Shown here: one piece after another, positions 1 to 8,240 of the stretch
Layout of the letters: each line of letters opens with the position of its first letter
How positions within the stretch are numbered: the stretch's first letter is position 1
From: Methylobacter sp.
GTDB taxonomy: Bacteria > Pseudomonadota > Gammaproteobacteria > Methylococcales > Methylomonadaceae
Direction of reading: 5' to 3'
NCBI RefSeq assembly: GCF_004322395.1
Contig: NZ_SCTW01000132.1
Span: forward strand, 1 to 57,136
Length of the DNA stretch: 57,136 nucleotides
The notes under the pieces: model-generated
Database searches by the model: none
Told to the model about the DNA's origin: nothing
The model's input: the letters and a program-made list of their open reading frames with translations, nothing else
Made by a program: the position numbers and the translations under genes

Positions 1-382
1 CGATAAACCAGTAAACTTCCTTCAGAAACCTTAGCCGCTCAAAGCGGCACCAGCTCATCAGAACTGCTTGAGATCCGCTGGGTATTTTAGCCGTTCGACG
101 TTTTGACACGGCCTGGACCCAAACCAGCCTTCCAATCTAAATTTTCGATCGGCTGATTAGTGGCGCAATTCTGACTGTCGTTAGGATAAGCGGGAACTAT
201 ATGTCACTCTTTACGGGAAGATATAATGCTCGCAGCTCGATCTGTGCCGGTATATTGGGCAGATACATCAGGATACATCAGGTTCACACTTTTATTTGCT
301 ACCTGTGTACGTCCTTTGCAGAAGTTTTGTTTTTTTCAGAAACGAGTACTTCGTCAAAAATGACGGTTTTTTAAGGTTGCCT
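1..382. other. Non-coding stretch at the window start
   Basis: No convincing gene is visible here. Two small structures can be seen. One is a six-base-pair inverted repeat (GCCGCT, three-base loop, AGCGGC) at 34-48. The other is a tandem duplication of the ten-base unit GATACATCAG at 262-282. Neither is followed by a T-run, so a terminator role is unsupported. The stretch lies downstream of the minus-strand lipoprotein gene and may include its 3' untranslated region. Confidence 0.4.
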
Positions 383-772
383 TTAGTTGACCAGTGTATG
401 GCCGCGCTGACGCATACATGTTTTGAATGATCGTTTAAAGTCCTCGTTGGCCTCATAACCTTTCCACAATCCAGCGGGAATGGCCAAAATAGCACCACCC
501 GCGGCACCTGTTGCAGCACTACCCGCTATAGCGCCAACAGCTGCGCCACCAGCTGCACCAGTAACAGCACCGACACCTGCGCCCATGCCGACTTCTTTCG
601 TGATATCCGATGCTTGGTCTGCCAGCGCCTTACACTCTACCATGTCGCGCTGAACGGATTCTGGATGTTGGTCCATGCGGGGATCGACAATCGGGCGCCA
701 GCCACTCATAGATGCACACCCAGTGGCCAATGCAGAAAGCACCAACACTGTTGATAAATTACTTCTTTTCAT
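383..772 (-). CDS. Small glycine-zipper lipoprotein, function unknown
   Basis: A 129-residue predicted outer-membrane or periplasmic lipoprotein. The N-terminus has two basic residues, a hydrophobic stretch and a lipobox ending TGC, so processing at Cys19 by signal peptidase II is expected. Residues about 62-100 are a dense glycine/alanine run with GxxxG-type spacing (AVTGAAGGAAVGAIAGSAA), the pattern of glycine-zipper segments in small outer-membrane lipoproteins. The C-terminus (residues 110-129) is polar, with one Cys in FKTCMRQRG. The start is supported by AAGGAG about seven bases upstream of the ATG. The gene stands alone, with no operon partner in the window. Known family members are associated with the envelope, and a specific role cannot be read from the sequence. 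Confidence 0.8.
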   Translation of the reverse strand: MKRSNLSTVLVLSALATGCASMSGWRPIVDPRMDQHPESVQRDMVECKALADQASDITKEVGMGAGVGAVTGAAGGAAVGAIAGSAATGAAGGAILAIPAGLWKGYEANEDFKRSFKTCMRQRGHTLVN

Positions 773-1295
773 AGTTAGCTCCTTATTATTAAATCAATCT
801 TACCGGGTAAAGATTAATTCAACATGAACAGCATATTAAAACTAGATTAAATTGCCAGTGGTTCCGCAATTTGGCGAATGAAGTGATTCAGAAGGTTGGT
901 TGGCTCTGCACCCCGTTATCTGACAGCTAAAATGACAAGCCATAATGCCCTCTTCTTCAGCACTATGGAAACCGTCTTGGAACGACAGCTTTACGTAGTA
1001 GACAGATCATCAATTTACATCAACGATAGTCAGTTGTTGGCCGAGACTGTGTCAAAACGTAAAGTCTTCAACTTTGGTGGAAATAATCAATCGATTATTT
1101 CCTGAGTTTCGCTCAGAAGTGGGAGCTGTAATTATGAGTTTACCATGTTTTGATGGGCAAGTGGAGTAAATATAACCGTCGGGAATTTTGTTTGTGCGTT
1201 TTGACACACCCTCGGCCGCAAGCGGATAATTTAGAGCTTCAGATATCTAACAGAGAGCTGAATCAGAAATCTATTACTTCGAGTTAAATTCAGAT
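773..1295. other. Intergenic region of about 520 bases with no supported gene
   Basis: It lies between two minus-strand genes. A plus-strand reading frame of 69 codons (896-1105) lacks a ribosome site and recognisable domains. A CTGAG-TTTCG-CTCAG hairpin follows at about 1103-1117. An eleven-codon frame at 1134-1169 has a GGGAG upstream but is too short to call. The composition resembles decayed DNA, but I do not recognise a parent element. Confidence 0.35.
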
Positions 1296-1634
1296 TTAAC
1301 CCGGCGGCCAGATCATTTGCCGGCCGCCCAGCAGATGCAAGTGCAGGTGATAAACATCCTGTCCGCCTTTTCTGTTGCAGTTAAACACGGTTCTGTAACC
1401 GGCTTCAGATATGTTCTCCTGTTCAGCCAGCTTTGCCGCCGTCTGTAATATATTGCCTGCCAACAAGGTATCGTCCAGGTCATTCAAGGTGGCAATGTGA
1501 CGTTTGGGGATAATCAGGATATGCACCGGAGCTTGGGGATTAATATCCCTGAAAGCCAAAACATTTTCATCTTCAAAAACCACGTCCGGCTTGATGATAC
1601 CGGTAACCATCTTACAAAATAAACAATCAGTCAT
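1296..1634 (-). CDS. hinT: HIT family (HINT-type) nucleotide-binding hydrolase
   Basis: A 112-residue cytosolic histidine-triad protein of the HINT branch, which hydrolyses purine nucleoside phosphoramidates and aminoacyl-adenylates. The catalytic HxHxHxx motif is seen as HLHLHLLGG near residues 95-103, and the N-terminal DCLFCKMVTG and central APVHILIIPKRHI are typical of the family. The length matches bacterial HINT (about 110-120 residues). I chose the ATG at 1634 because AGAGGT lies eight bases upstream; an in-frame TTG three codons earlier would sit on top of that site. The gene follows recR on the same strand after a gap of about 50 bases holding a GGCGA/TCGCC hairpin, so co-transcription with dnaX-ybaB-recR is possible. 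The family is secure; the physiological substrate is not known. Confidence 0.9.
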   Translation of the reverse strand: MTDCLFCKMVTGIIKPDVVFEDENVLAFRDINPQAPVHILIIPKRHIATLNDLDDTLLAGNILQTAAKLAEQENISEAGYRTVFNCNRKGGQDVYHLHLHLLGGRQMIWPPG

Positions 1635-1686
1635 AGCTTTCAACCTCTTTTGAATGGGCGATCGATCGGTCGCCTTTGACGGAATA

Positions 1687-2283
1687 CTACATTTCTACGC
1701 GGCCATTAAAAGCATGAGACAAGGTGCTGCTGTCGGTAAACTCCAGCTCGCCGCCCATCGGTACGCCGTGGGCGATTCTACTGGCCGATACGTCGTGTTT
1801 CCTGGCCAGCTCGCCGATAAAATAGGCCGTTGCTTCGCCTTCAACGGTGGAATTGGTTGCCAGTATCAGTTCTTTGATATGGCCTGTTGCCAATTGTTGC
1901 TCAAGCTGATCCAGGCCGAGCTCGTCGGGTCCGATGCCGTCCAATGGCGATAATCGCCCGTGCAATACAAAATAGCGGCCTTTGAACCCCGTTGCCTGAT
2001 CGACGATCCAGACATCGGACGGGCTTTCTACGATACAGATGATGGTATCGTCTCTTGACTTATCGGCGCAGATTTCGCACAGCTCGCCTTCGGTCAAAGT
2101 GCGGCATTGCCTGCAATGGCCCATCTTCTCAAGCGCCTGTAGCAGCGTTTGAGCCAGTATTCTTGCACCGTTGCGGTCGCGCTGGAGCAGATGGAACGCC
2201 ATGCGCTGGGCGGTTTTAGGGCCAACGCCGGGCAGGCAGCATAAATTCTGGATCAACTGCCCTAATAAGCCTTTTCTGTGCAT
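1687..2283 (-). CDS. recR: Recombination mediator protein RecR
   Basis: A 198-residue DNA-binding clamp of the RecFOR pathway, which loads RecA at single-strand gaps. Visible in order are an N-terminal helix-hairpin-helix ([17 protein letters not shown], residues 17-33), a C4 zinc finger (Cys57, Cys60, Cys69, Cys72), and a Toprim domain from about residue 80 (IVESPSD with Glu86, then [11 protein letters not shown]). The C-terminal part has the Walker B-like [14 protein letters not shown] and the conserved GVPMGGELE. Length and motif order match the family. The gene starts one base after the end of ybaB, the conserved dnaX-ybaB-recR order, so it is almost certainly co-transcribed with them. 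Nothing is atypical. Confidence 0.97.
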   Translation of the reverse strand: MHRKGLLGQLIQNLCCLPGVGPKTAQRMAFHLLQRDRNGARILAQTLLQALEKMGHCRQCRTLTEGELCEICADKSRDDTIICIVESPSDVWIVDQATGFKGRYFVLHGRLSPLDGIGPDELGLDQLEQQLATGHIKELILATNSTVEGEATAYFIGELARKHDVSASRIAHGVPMGGELEFTDSSTLSHAFNGRVEM

Positions 2284-2284
2284 A

Positions 2285-2608
2285 TTAAAAAGGCAGCTGG
2301 AATCCGGGGGGTATAGGCAGGCCAGCTGTTACATCCGCCATTTTTTCTTTTTTCATTTTTGCGACCTTGTTGACTGCATCGTTAATGGCTGCCGCGACCA
2401 AGTCTTCGAGCATATCCTTATCTTCGCCTATCAGCGACGGATCTATGGTTACTTTTCTGGCTTCACGTTTGCCGGTCATCAGGATGGTCACTAAACCACC
2501 GCCTGACTCGCCCATGACCTGCATGGAGTTTAGCTCTTCCTGAGCTTTCTTTAAGTCTTCCTGCATTTTTTGGGCTTGTTGCATGATGTTGCCAAGTGCG
2601 TTTTTCAT
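2285..2608 (-). CDS. ybaB: YbaB/EbfC family nucleoid-associated protein
   Basis: A 107-residue DNA-binding protein of the YbaB/EbfC family, known as small dimeric nucleoid-associated proteins. The N-terminal coiled-coil is rich in Met, Gln and Lys ([18 protein letters not shown], residues 9-26). The core strand segment [20 protein letters not shown] and the helix [18 protein letters not shown] are characteristic. The Pro/Gly-rich C-terminus ([12 protein letters not shown]) is also typical. The gene sits between dnaX and recR with tight spacing, the usual arrangement in gammaproteobacteria, which suggests coupling to replication and repair. No oddities. Confidence 0.95.
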   Translation of the reverse strand: MKNALGNIMQQAQKMQEDLKKAQEELNSMQVMGESGGGLVTILMTGKREARKVTIDPSLIGEDKDMLEDLVAAAINDAVNKVAKMKKEKMADVTAGLPIPPGFQLPF

Positions 2609-2642
2609 TTGCTTGTCTCCATTCTCGTTTGATGGGATCTCT

Positions 2643-4244
2643 TTAGATAGGTTCTATGGTACCGGGCATGACCCTGGCACCCAAGTGTTCTTTTAAAGTC
2701 TGAACGTTTTCGTCTGAATTAATTGCGTCGACCGCCGCCTGTTGCTTGTCTTCGCGTTGTTTGGTCAATTGCACGGCGGGGGTGTCAATCGTGGTTTTTT
2801 CGGTGGTAATCACCAGTTTCAACGGCGCTTTGCGATAAGCCTGTAACGCCTTTTGTAAATTTTCTTCGGTACGAGCGCTGCGCAGTTGTTTATGCCCGGG
2901 ATCCAATATCAAGGTGCAAACCGTATCGTTGATATTTTCCAAAATGCAATTATGAGCCAACTCTCGGGTTAAACCGCTGATCTTCATGGCGGCAACCATT
3001 TCCATCCAATTGGTATCTTGGTTTTGCGCAACAGTTTCCGAAGGACTGTTTTCAACAACGACAGCAGATTGTTGCGTTGCCGCCGGCTCATAAGCAGGTT
3101 GTGCCTGCGTTTTAACATTGGGTTGGCGAATCTGAGCCGGTTTAACCGGCGCAGATACTGTACCGGCCGGCCTGAAGGTCAGCATGCGCAACATGACCAT
3201 TTCAAAACCGCTGCGCGGATCGGGCGCCAAGTCCAGATCCCGTTGTCCTACCAAGCCTATCTGGTAATAAAGCTGGACATCTTCGGGGGTATATTTGGCT
3301 GCCAATGCAGCAATCATTTCCGCGTCGAAATCATGATCGATAGCTCCGGGTATTTGTTGCAGCAAGGCGATGCGATGCAGGACTTGCAAAATTTGTTGCA
3401 ACACATCGCTAAAGTCCGGCGTTAAGTTGGCGATCTCGTTTATTTTGTCGAGTATCGCGACTGCATCGCCCTCGGCCAGAGCCGTTAAAATATTCTCAAC
3501 CGGTTGCTGCGCTACTGTGCCTAGCATCATGTTGACATCCTCAGTGCCAACCTTGCCGTTGCCGTACACGATAGCCTGATCCAGCAGGCTTAAGCCATCG
3601 CGCATACTGCCATCGGCAGCGCGTGATAATAATTTTAACGCGCCTGATTCAGCCTCGATACTTTCTTGCTGGAGTATGAATTCCATTTGGGTAAAAATCT
3701 GGCCGGGCAGCAATCGCTTGAGATTAAACTGCAAACAGCGGGACAATACGGTAACAGGGATTTTATGAGGATCGGTGGTGGCCAGCAAGAATTTCACGTG
3801 CGGAGGTGGCTCTTCCAGTGTTTTCAGCAAGGCATTGAAGCTGTGCCCGGACAGCATGTGTACTTCGTCGATCAGGTAGACTTTATAGCGGCCTTGATTG
3901 GGCGCGTATTGCGCATTGTCGAGTAAGTCGCGGGTATCTTCAACCTTGGTGCGCGATGCCGCGTCGACTTCGATTAAATCCAGAAAACGTCCTTCGTCCA
4001 GATCGCAGCATACGCTGCACACGCCGCAAGGATTAAAATCCTGAAGATTTTCGCAATTGATGGCTTTGGCTAAAATCCGGGCTATCGTGGTTTTGCCTAC
4101 GCCGCGCGTGCCGGTAAATAAATAGGCGTGATGAAGCCGGTCATGTTGCAAAGCGTTCATTAACGATTTGACGACATGCTCTTGTCCGACGACTTCTGTG
4201 AAATTATGGGGACGCCATTTTCTGGCGAGAACCTGATAACTCAT
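2643..4244 (-). CDS. dnaX: DNA polymerase III subunit gamma/tau
   Basis: A 533-residue clamp-loader ATPase that opens the beta clamp and organises the replisome. With the start at MSYQVLARKWRP, the Walker A motif GTRGVGKT falls at residues 45-52. The four zinc ligands are Cys64, Cys73, Cys76 and Cys79, and the Walker B is LIDEVHM (Asp126, Glu127). The sensor-1 region and the SRC motif (LSRCLQF) follow. The region after residue about 370 is Pro/Gln/Thr-rich and leads into a tau-like C-terminal domain. The reading frame extends 20 codons further upstream, but that part overlaps the SRP RNA side and lacks similarity, so the later ATG at 4244 is preferred despite a weak ribosome site. I saw no A-rich slippery heptamer of the E. 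coli type, so a gamma product by frameshifting is unsupported. First gene of dnaX-ybaB-recR. Confidence 0.95.
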   Translation of the reverse strand: MSYQVLARKWRPHNFTEVVGQEHVVKSLMNALQHDRLHHAYLFTGTRGVGKTTIARILAKAINCENLQDFNPCGVCSVCCDLDEGRFLDLIEVDAASRTKVEDTRDLLDNAQYAPNQGRYKVYLIDEVHMLSGHSFNALLKTLEEPPPHVKFLLATTDPHKIPVTVLSRCLQFNLKRLLPGQIFTQMEFILQQESIEAESGALKLLSRAADGSMRDGLSLLDQAIVYGNGKVGTEDVNMMLGTVAQQPVENILTALAEGDAVAILDKINEIANLTPDFSDVLQQILQVLHRIALLQQIPGAIDHDFDAEMIAALAAKYTPEDVQLYYQIGLVGQRDLDLAPDPRSGFEMVMLRMLTFRPAGTVSAPVKPAQIRQPNVKTQAQPAYEPAATQQSAVVVENSPSETVAQNQDTNWMEMVAAMKISGLTRELAHNCILENINDTVCTLILDPGHKQLRSARTEENLQKALQAYRKAPLKLVITTEKTTIDTPAVQLTKQREDKQQAAVDAINSDENVQTLKEHLGARVMPGTIEPI

Positions 4245-4276
4245 GGCAGGCTCATTAAGGTAAGTATGAGTTGGGC

Positions 4277-4386
4277 GGCGATCATGCCAGCCACATCCCG
4301 GCACACGAATCTGCTGCTACCGTTGCTCCCTTCCGGACCTGGCGGGGTTTACAGCGTATCGTTGCGAGAGGACCGACACGATCACC
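4277..4386 (-). ncRNA. ffs: 4.5S signal recognition particle RNA
   Basis: The RNA scaffold of the bacterial signal recognition particle, which binds Ffh and targets membrane proteins. Read on the minus strand, the conserved apical domain is clear: CCAGGTCCGGAAGGGAGCAA with the GGAA tetraloop, and GTGTGCCGGGATGTGGCTGG on the 3' arm. The two ends pair over about 16 bases (GGTGATCGTGTCGG with CTGGCATGATCGCC, allowing G-U), giving one long hairpin of about 110 nucleotides. Ends were set from this pairing and may be off by a few bases. The gene lies just upstream of dnaX on the same strand. A separate TTAGCC-GTACT-GGCTAA hairpin at 4395-4411 lies between ffs and the upstream gene. Confidence 0.95.
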
Positions 4387-4512
4387 ATTAAACATTAGCC
4401 GTACTGGCTAAAGGACGGCTATTATCGTTGAATCGGTTTAATAATACAAGCCGGGATGGCATAAGTTTTGAAAAAAGCTGAAGCGGAACATGTTAGCATG
4501 AATTATAAATAC

Positions 4513-5778
4513 TCACTTTTTCATAACCATCCATACCGGTTGATCCTGACTGCCTAATCCTCCCAGGTACACGCGTCGTTTAAATTTTCCGTCCACGTAA
4601 ATCGGGTCGGTTTCAACTTCGGCAAATACAGGAAGAGGCGAGCCGATAGTTAGCCCGCTTTCCTTCAGATTGAGCTTAGCCTCAAATTGACGATGCTGCT
4701 GCAAGGTGGATGCGCCTTTTGCCATTCGATAAATGCACCAATCGGATATAGGGTATTTTTTCCAACGCTCATTGTCATTGTTTGGCGGATCACCTTGCCA
4801 TAACACTTGGGTCTGCCTAATTCCACCCACCGTTTCGAATTCACTGCGATCAACATGAATACGTTCATTTCTAATCGCAGGATCTATGTCGACATGAATG
4901 TAAAACCGGAATTGGTCAAAACCGTTCGGTGTTGTATCGCCCGGCACGTCGGCGGCCAAGTAGAGCCAATCATTGTCGGCCTGCAAATACAGAACAGTAC
5001 CGGTTTCTTCCGGCACTAAAGGTATACGGGCAGCCTGCTGCCACTCCTGAACTTGAATGGTGCCGTCGATGGTTATGGTTTGGTCTGTTATAACCGGAAT
5101 CTTCATAGCCTTTGTACTAGCGGGCAAGGTAAGATTTTTAGCGATTTTTGACCGAACATATTTGATGTGGTGCTCTTCTATAAAATCCTGGTACCCATGC
5201 GGTATACCGGGTTTATTTGCCCAGGCAACATAGTCAGAATTAGTCAGTTTCCGCCGGTACAGTGTTATCAAATCGGTTTCAATATTATCCGGCGCTATCG
5301 GTTGATAAGGTGTTTCTTGCTCTATCGGCTGACTGGGTTCCTGTTCCACCGGCCGGTAGTGTGTATTATGGATGGGTTCCGGCGCTTTGGCCGTGATTGC
5401 GGTTTCCGGCGTCTGATTCACTGTTGTCGAGATGTCCGAAATCACGCCAGTCGCAATTTGTAATAATGCGTTAAATTTTTCCTGCCATTCATATATTTGC
5501 CTATCGGTAATTTTAGCTATCTCTACTCCTCCGATAATCAAAAATACGATAACCGCGGCATATATACCGCCATCTATAGGTTGGCGCTCGTTAAATGCAA
5601 GGGGATTAGCGGCTTTTAGTTGCGCCGTAACGGCTTCAACAGTATCTTTAGCCGTCATCAAATCACAATTGGCAGACTCTCTGTAACGCTTGATGGCTCC
5701 GATTTTATTGCCGGAATAAATCAGATTGGTGATTTCATATTGAACATCCGATGGAACGTCTTTTAATAGTTTATTCAT
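4513..5778 (-). CDS. Membrane protein with L7/L12-like N-terminus and CBM9-like C-terminal domain
   Basis: A 421-residue protein I cannot assign to a named gene. Residues about 12-52 (EITNLIYSGNKIGAIKRYRE, then LMTAKDTVEAV) resemble the C-terminal domain of ribosomal protein L7/L12, with the characteristic AK-x-x-VE helix. One membrane segment follows (about residues 70-89, GGIYAAVIVFLIIGGVEIA). A proline/glutamate-rich linker runs to about residue 170. The C-terminal half (about 225-420) begins ITIDGTIQVQEWQQAARIPL and contains VLYLQADNDWLYLAADV, the signature of the carbohydrate-binding family 9-like fold found in secreted and membrane proteins. The inferred topology is a cytosolic N-terminus and periplasmic CBM9-like domain. 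It is a single gene, with about 130 bases before ffs. The domain similarities are by eye and need a profile search. Confidence 0.75.
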   Translation of the reverse strand: MNKLLKDVPSDVQYEITNLIYSGNKIGAIKRYRESANCDLMTAKDTVEAVTAQLKAANPLAFNERQPIDGGIYAAVIVFLIIGGVEIAKITDRQIYEWQEKFNALLQIATGVISDISTTVNQTPETAITAKAPEPIHNTHYRPVEQEPSQPIEQETPYQPIAPDNIETDLITLYRRKLTNSDYVAWANKPGIPHGYQDFIEEHHIKYVRSKIAKNLTLPASTKAMKIPVITDQTITIDGTIQVQEWQQAARIPLVPEETGTVLYLQADNDWLYLAADVPGDTTPNGFDQFRFYIHVDIDPAIRNERIHVDRSEFETVGGIRQTQVLWQGDPPNNDNERWKKYPISDWCIYRMAKGASTLQQHRQFEAKLNLKESGLTIGSPLPVFAEVETDPIYVDGKFKRRVYLGGLGSQDQPVWMVMKK

Positions 5779-5856
5779 GAAAGTAACCCGCTCGAAACAA
5801 TTGCAATACGATTAAGCCGGATGCGCTCAATCCAGTTTTTTACCAACGGTGCTGGG

Positions 5857-5880
5857 ACTTTTATTATTTGTAATAAAAGT
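5857..5880. repeat. AT-rich perfect inverted repeat
   Basis: ACTTTTATTA and TAATAAAAGT face each other across a four-base TTTG loop, a perfect ten-base-pair stem. It lies in the gap between the stop codon of the GNAT-C39 gene (5935) and the start of the L7/L12-like gene (5778), both on the minus strand. It could end transcription of the first or serve as an operator for the second. The stem is AT-rich and lacks a following T-run on the minus strand, so neither role is firm. Confidence 0.4.
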
Positions 5881-5934
5881 TTGAGTGAATAGCTTCGCCG
5901 GCGCTTAATATGTTAAATTCTTGCCGTCCGGATT

Positions 5935-7146
5935 CTATTTTTTTACATCGCGCATTCCACCTTCGCCAATCCGTTCGCTTTGTCTGATTGAATCCGGCCC
6001 CGGCCAAATGATCACCGCCGTCCTGAGCCGGTTTTTGCCAAAAGTGGACATCCGGCCGAAATCTTCAAAAGCAATGGGAATAAACTGGCAATCGAGTTCA
6101 CTCTGACGTATTTCTTCGGGATCCGGATCATGCACATACAGGCAGTCATCATCGAAGCCGCTCATGACCACCCAGTGCGGAACTTTTTTTCTATCCATCT
6201 GAAAAGTGCTAATCAGGATCAATGGTATCGCTCCGGCTTTGAAAGCACTGATCAGATCGCCCTGGCTGATATTGGCATAATGAATTTTGATGTCTTGTTG
6301 CTGGGCCTCGAGCTTGAAACAGTTATCGGCTAATTCGATGACCCGCTTTTTTTCTTCACTGCGAACGCCGTCTACAAATAGAGCCCCGGCCTGGTTAACC
6401 CAAACCTCAACCTCAAATTGCCGCCGCTTTGCCGCCAGCGCCAAACCTATCGGATGGCAACCGCCGGGCCCCGAAGTCATAAAAATAGTGGTCGCTTCGC
6501 GCCACAGGCTGAGCTCTTCTTGCTGCGAAGGTTGATAAGCCCTGTTTAAACCATGCATGGCCATCATCAACGATGCGGGGCCGCAGGTAAACGGCGTGGT
6601 TTGTCTTAGCCAATGCACCGACCGGTGTTGAAAATTACCGTGATAGCGGCGGATAAGTTTTTGGTACCGTAACGCATCTTTGTGGTCTTCATAGTAATCG
6701 CGGTATATGCCGAATTTCTGGTAGCCCAGCCATTCATAAAGCTTGATCGCCGAAGTATTATCGACGCTGACTTCAAGGCGAAGGTACAACCTGCCGGCAT
6801 CACTGGCGGCCTGTTCGCCCGCCGCCATCAGTAATTTAGCGATGCCTTTGCCTCTGTGCTGAGGCGCAACGCCCAACGAATAAACTCTGGCCAGCCGGGT
6901 GCCGGGATGGTAAATAATAAGGATATAACCAACGACTGCCAGGGATGGCGCAAGTGTCGCAACCGGTAGGGAACCGGTGCGACCGATCTCATTTATCTGT
7001 TCTGCAACCAGCAAAGCGCGATGCTCGGCGGTTATCCAGTGTTTGAAACTGCGTCGGCTTAATTGATCGGTGTCAAAACAGCTCTCTTCAAGCGCCACCA
7101 ATTGATTAAGATCGGCTAACAAGGCAGGACGAATTACAATACTCAA
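5935..7146 (-). CDS. GNAT acetyltransferase fused to a C39-like cysteine peptidase
   Basis: A 403-residue two-domain protein. Residues 1-165 form a GNAT N-acyltransferase with the acetyl-CoA loop APQHRGKGIAKLL (about 95-107) and the C-terminal DNTSAIKLYEWLGY motif, close to RimI-like enzymes. Residues about 175-400 form a papain-like C39 domain: the catalytic Cys is in TTPFTCGPAS (Cys188), the His in VPHWVVMSGF (His324), and the third member is probably Asp340 in VHDPD. The start is taken as TTG at 7146: GGGAG lies about eight bases upstream, and it overlaps the stop of the preceding peptidase gene (TTGA), implying translational coupling. A dispersed hairpin repeat encodes residues about 53-71, apparently between two strands of the GNAT fold. 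The neighbouring M14-like peptidase and ATP-grasp ligase suggest a role in making or trimming a modified peptide, but no substrate is known. Confidence 0.85.
   Translation of the reverse strand: MSIVIRPALLADLNQLVALEESCFDTDQLSRRSFKHWITAEHRALLVAEQINEIGRTGSLPVATLAPSLAVVGYILIIYHPGTRLARVYSLGVAPQHRGKGIAKLLMAAGEQAASDAGRLYLRLEVSVDNTSAIKLYEWLGYQKFGIYRDYYEDHKDALRYQKLIRRYHGNFQHRSVHWLRQTTPFTCGPASLMMAMHGLNRAYQPSQQEELSLWREATTIFMTSGPGGCHPIGLALAAKRRQFEVEVWVNQAGALFVDGVRSEEKKRVIELADNCFKLEAQQQDIKIHYANISQGDLISAFKAGAIPLILISTFQMDRKKVPHWVVMSGFDDDCLYVHDPDPEEIRQSELDCQFIPIAFEDFGRMSTFGKNRLRTAVIIWPGPDSIRQSERIGEGGMRDVKK
6935..6989. repeat. Two-hairpin dispersed repeat, copy A (inside the GNAT-C39 gene)
   Basis: On the plus strand it contains hairpin 1 (GCCA-GGGA-TGGC), then GTCGC-A-ACCGG...CCGGT-GCGAC forming hairpin 2. 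A 51-base segment matches copy B in ftsQ (19530-19584) at 43 positions without gaps. Hairpin 2 keeps pairing through a compensatory change: ACCGG/CCGGT here, ATCGG/CCGAT there. On the minus strand it is read through as GRTGSLPVATLAPSLA. It behaves like a REP-type element inserted without breaking the gene. Confidence 0.75.
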
Positions 7147-8240
7147 GACGATACTCCCGATAAGCCTTGCGCAATCACTTGGCGGGCGCGGAACATCACC
7201 ATTTCCTGCCATGCCCGGTCATTGGGACAAAAATGACGGCGCATGACTTTGCTGTGTTCCAGGCGGGCTTGCTCATTATCGGCCCCGGCCCATAATTGAT
7301 GATCGCGCAGCAAAATTTCAAACAACTGATCGGTGCTGAAAGTGCCGAACTCCAGAGTGACGTAACAGCTACGGTCATTCATGATCGCATGCCATGCATA
7401 ATCCAGCAGGCCGTTTTTGGGAACCGAGCTGGATGTACCCAGAAAAGGCAACGCAACCGAATCGCCATACCATCGGCGTGCTGCATGTGTTCCCGCGCTG
7501 TCCGGCTGATGGTCGCAAATGATTTCGCCATAGCCGAAAGAACCCAGTCCGGTATGCAAATCGATGACCGCCAAGTCTTTTTCTTTCAGCGCATATCTAT
7601 GCATCAAATCCTCACAGACTATCCTTCCATGCGCCGGTGCTTTTCCGCCGTAAAACGGCCCGAACGGATCGCTGTATTGTCCGGCGCTGATGGCTTTTTC
7701 CAGTGCCACGCGGCCATGCTGTCGTTCAAACTCGGCAAGAGCAACTTTTCGTTGAGCGGCATTTTCCAGGTAAAACGCATCTTTGAGCAGGTCATAGTCT
7801 TGATTCTCAGGCAACGGCCCGGAAAAATCGACGCTATTGCGGTTAAGATCAACACCGTCCGCATCGCAACGACGCTGCCAGGCATAACCCCACGGCGTTA
7901 AAGCATGAACCATCAACACCGCGGTATCGGCCGGAATAATCACCAAACCTTCGGCGATCAAAGCCAGTTGATCAATCTGCACGGCGCTCCCGGCAAAGCC
8001 CTCAACACCATGCGTTCCGCCAAGCAAAACCAATACTTTCGACGCGTCTTCCGGGCCGATCCAAACCGTATCGGTAGCCAGCTCTTCGCCTTCGGGCCCG
8101 GAGCCGTTACACGGGTACAGCAGGTATTGCGTAGGACAAGAAAGCTTAGCTAATTGTGCAAGCCAGTGTTGTCGGCCAGTAGCATAGCTGTCGGGAAAAA
8201 CGGCGGTATCGATAGCGGCAAGAGGAAGACGATGGTGCAT
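7143..8240 (-). CDS. DUF2817 / M14-like zinc carboxypeptidase
   Basis: A 365-residue predicted metallopeptidase related to M14 carboxypeptidases. Zinc ligands are visible as His77 and Glu80 in GGTHGVEGFAG (HxxE) and His229 in VIDLHTGLG. The substrate-binding NR pair is in DLNRNSVDF, and a candidate catalytic Glu297 is in VTLEFGTF. No signal peptide is seen, so a cytosolic enzyme is likely. The ATG at 8240 is chosen because AGGTAA precedes it by six or seven bases and family similarity begins there; the frame stays open for 40 more codons upstream with no supporting signal. Its stop overlaps the TTG start of the GNAT-C39 gene. It faces away from the ATP-grasp ligase. Together they resemble predicted peptide amidoligase loci in which peptidases process ligase products; that role is inferred. 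Confidence 0.85.
   Translation of the reverse strand: MHHRLPLAAIDTAVFPDSYATGRQHWLAQLAKLSCPTQYLLYPCNGSGPEGEELATDTVWIGPEDASKVLVLLGGTHGVEGFAGSAVQIDQLALIAEGLVIIPADTAVLMVHALTPWGYAWQRRCDADGVDLNRNSVDFSGPLPENQDYDLLKDAFYLENAAQRKVALAEFERQHGRVALEKAISAGQYSDPFGPFYGGKAPAHGRIVCEDLMHRYALKEKDLAVIDLHTGLGSFGYGEIICDHQPDSAGTHAARRWYGDSVALPFLGTSSSVPKNGLLDYAWHAIMNDRSCYVTLEFGTFSTDQLFEILLRDHQLWAGADNEQARLEHSKVMRRHFCPNDRAWQEMVMFRARQVIAQGLSGVSS

Noticed and set aside
896-1105. 69-codon plus-strand reading frame
   Set aside because: No ribosome site, no recognisable domain, and composition like the surrounding non-coding DNA.
1134-1169. Eleven-codon frame with GGGAG upstream
   Set aside because: Too short to distinguish from chance; no conservation can be tested here.
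2643-4244. Programmed frameshift site in dnaX making a gamma subunit
   Set aside because: I found no A-rich slippery heptamer of the E. coli kind in the expected region.
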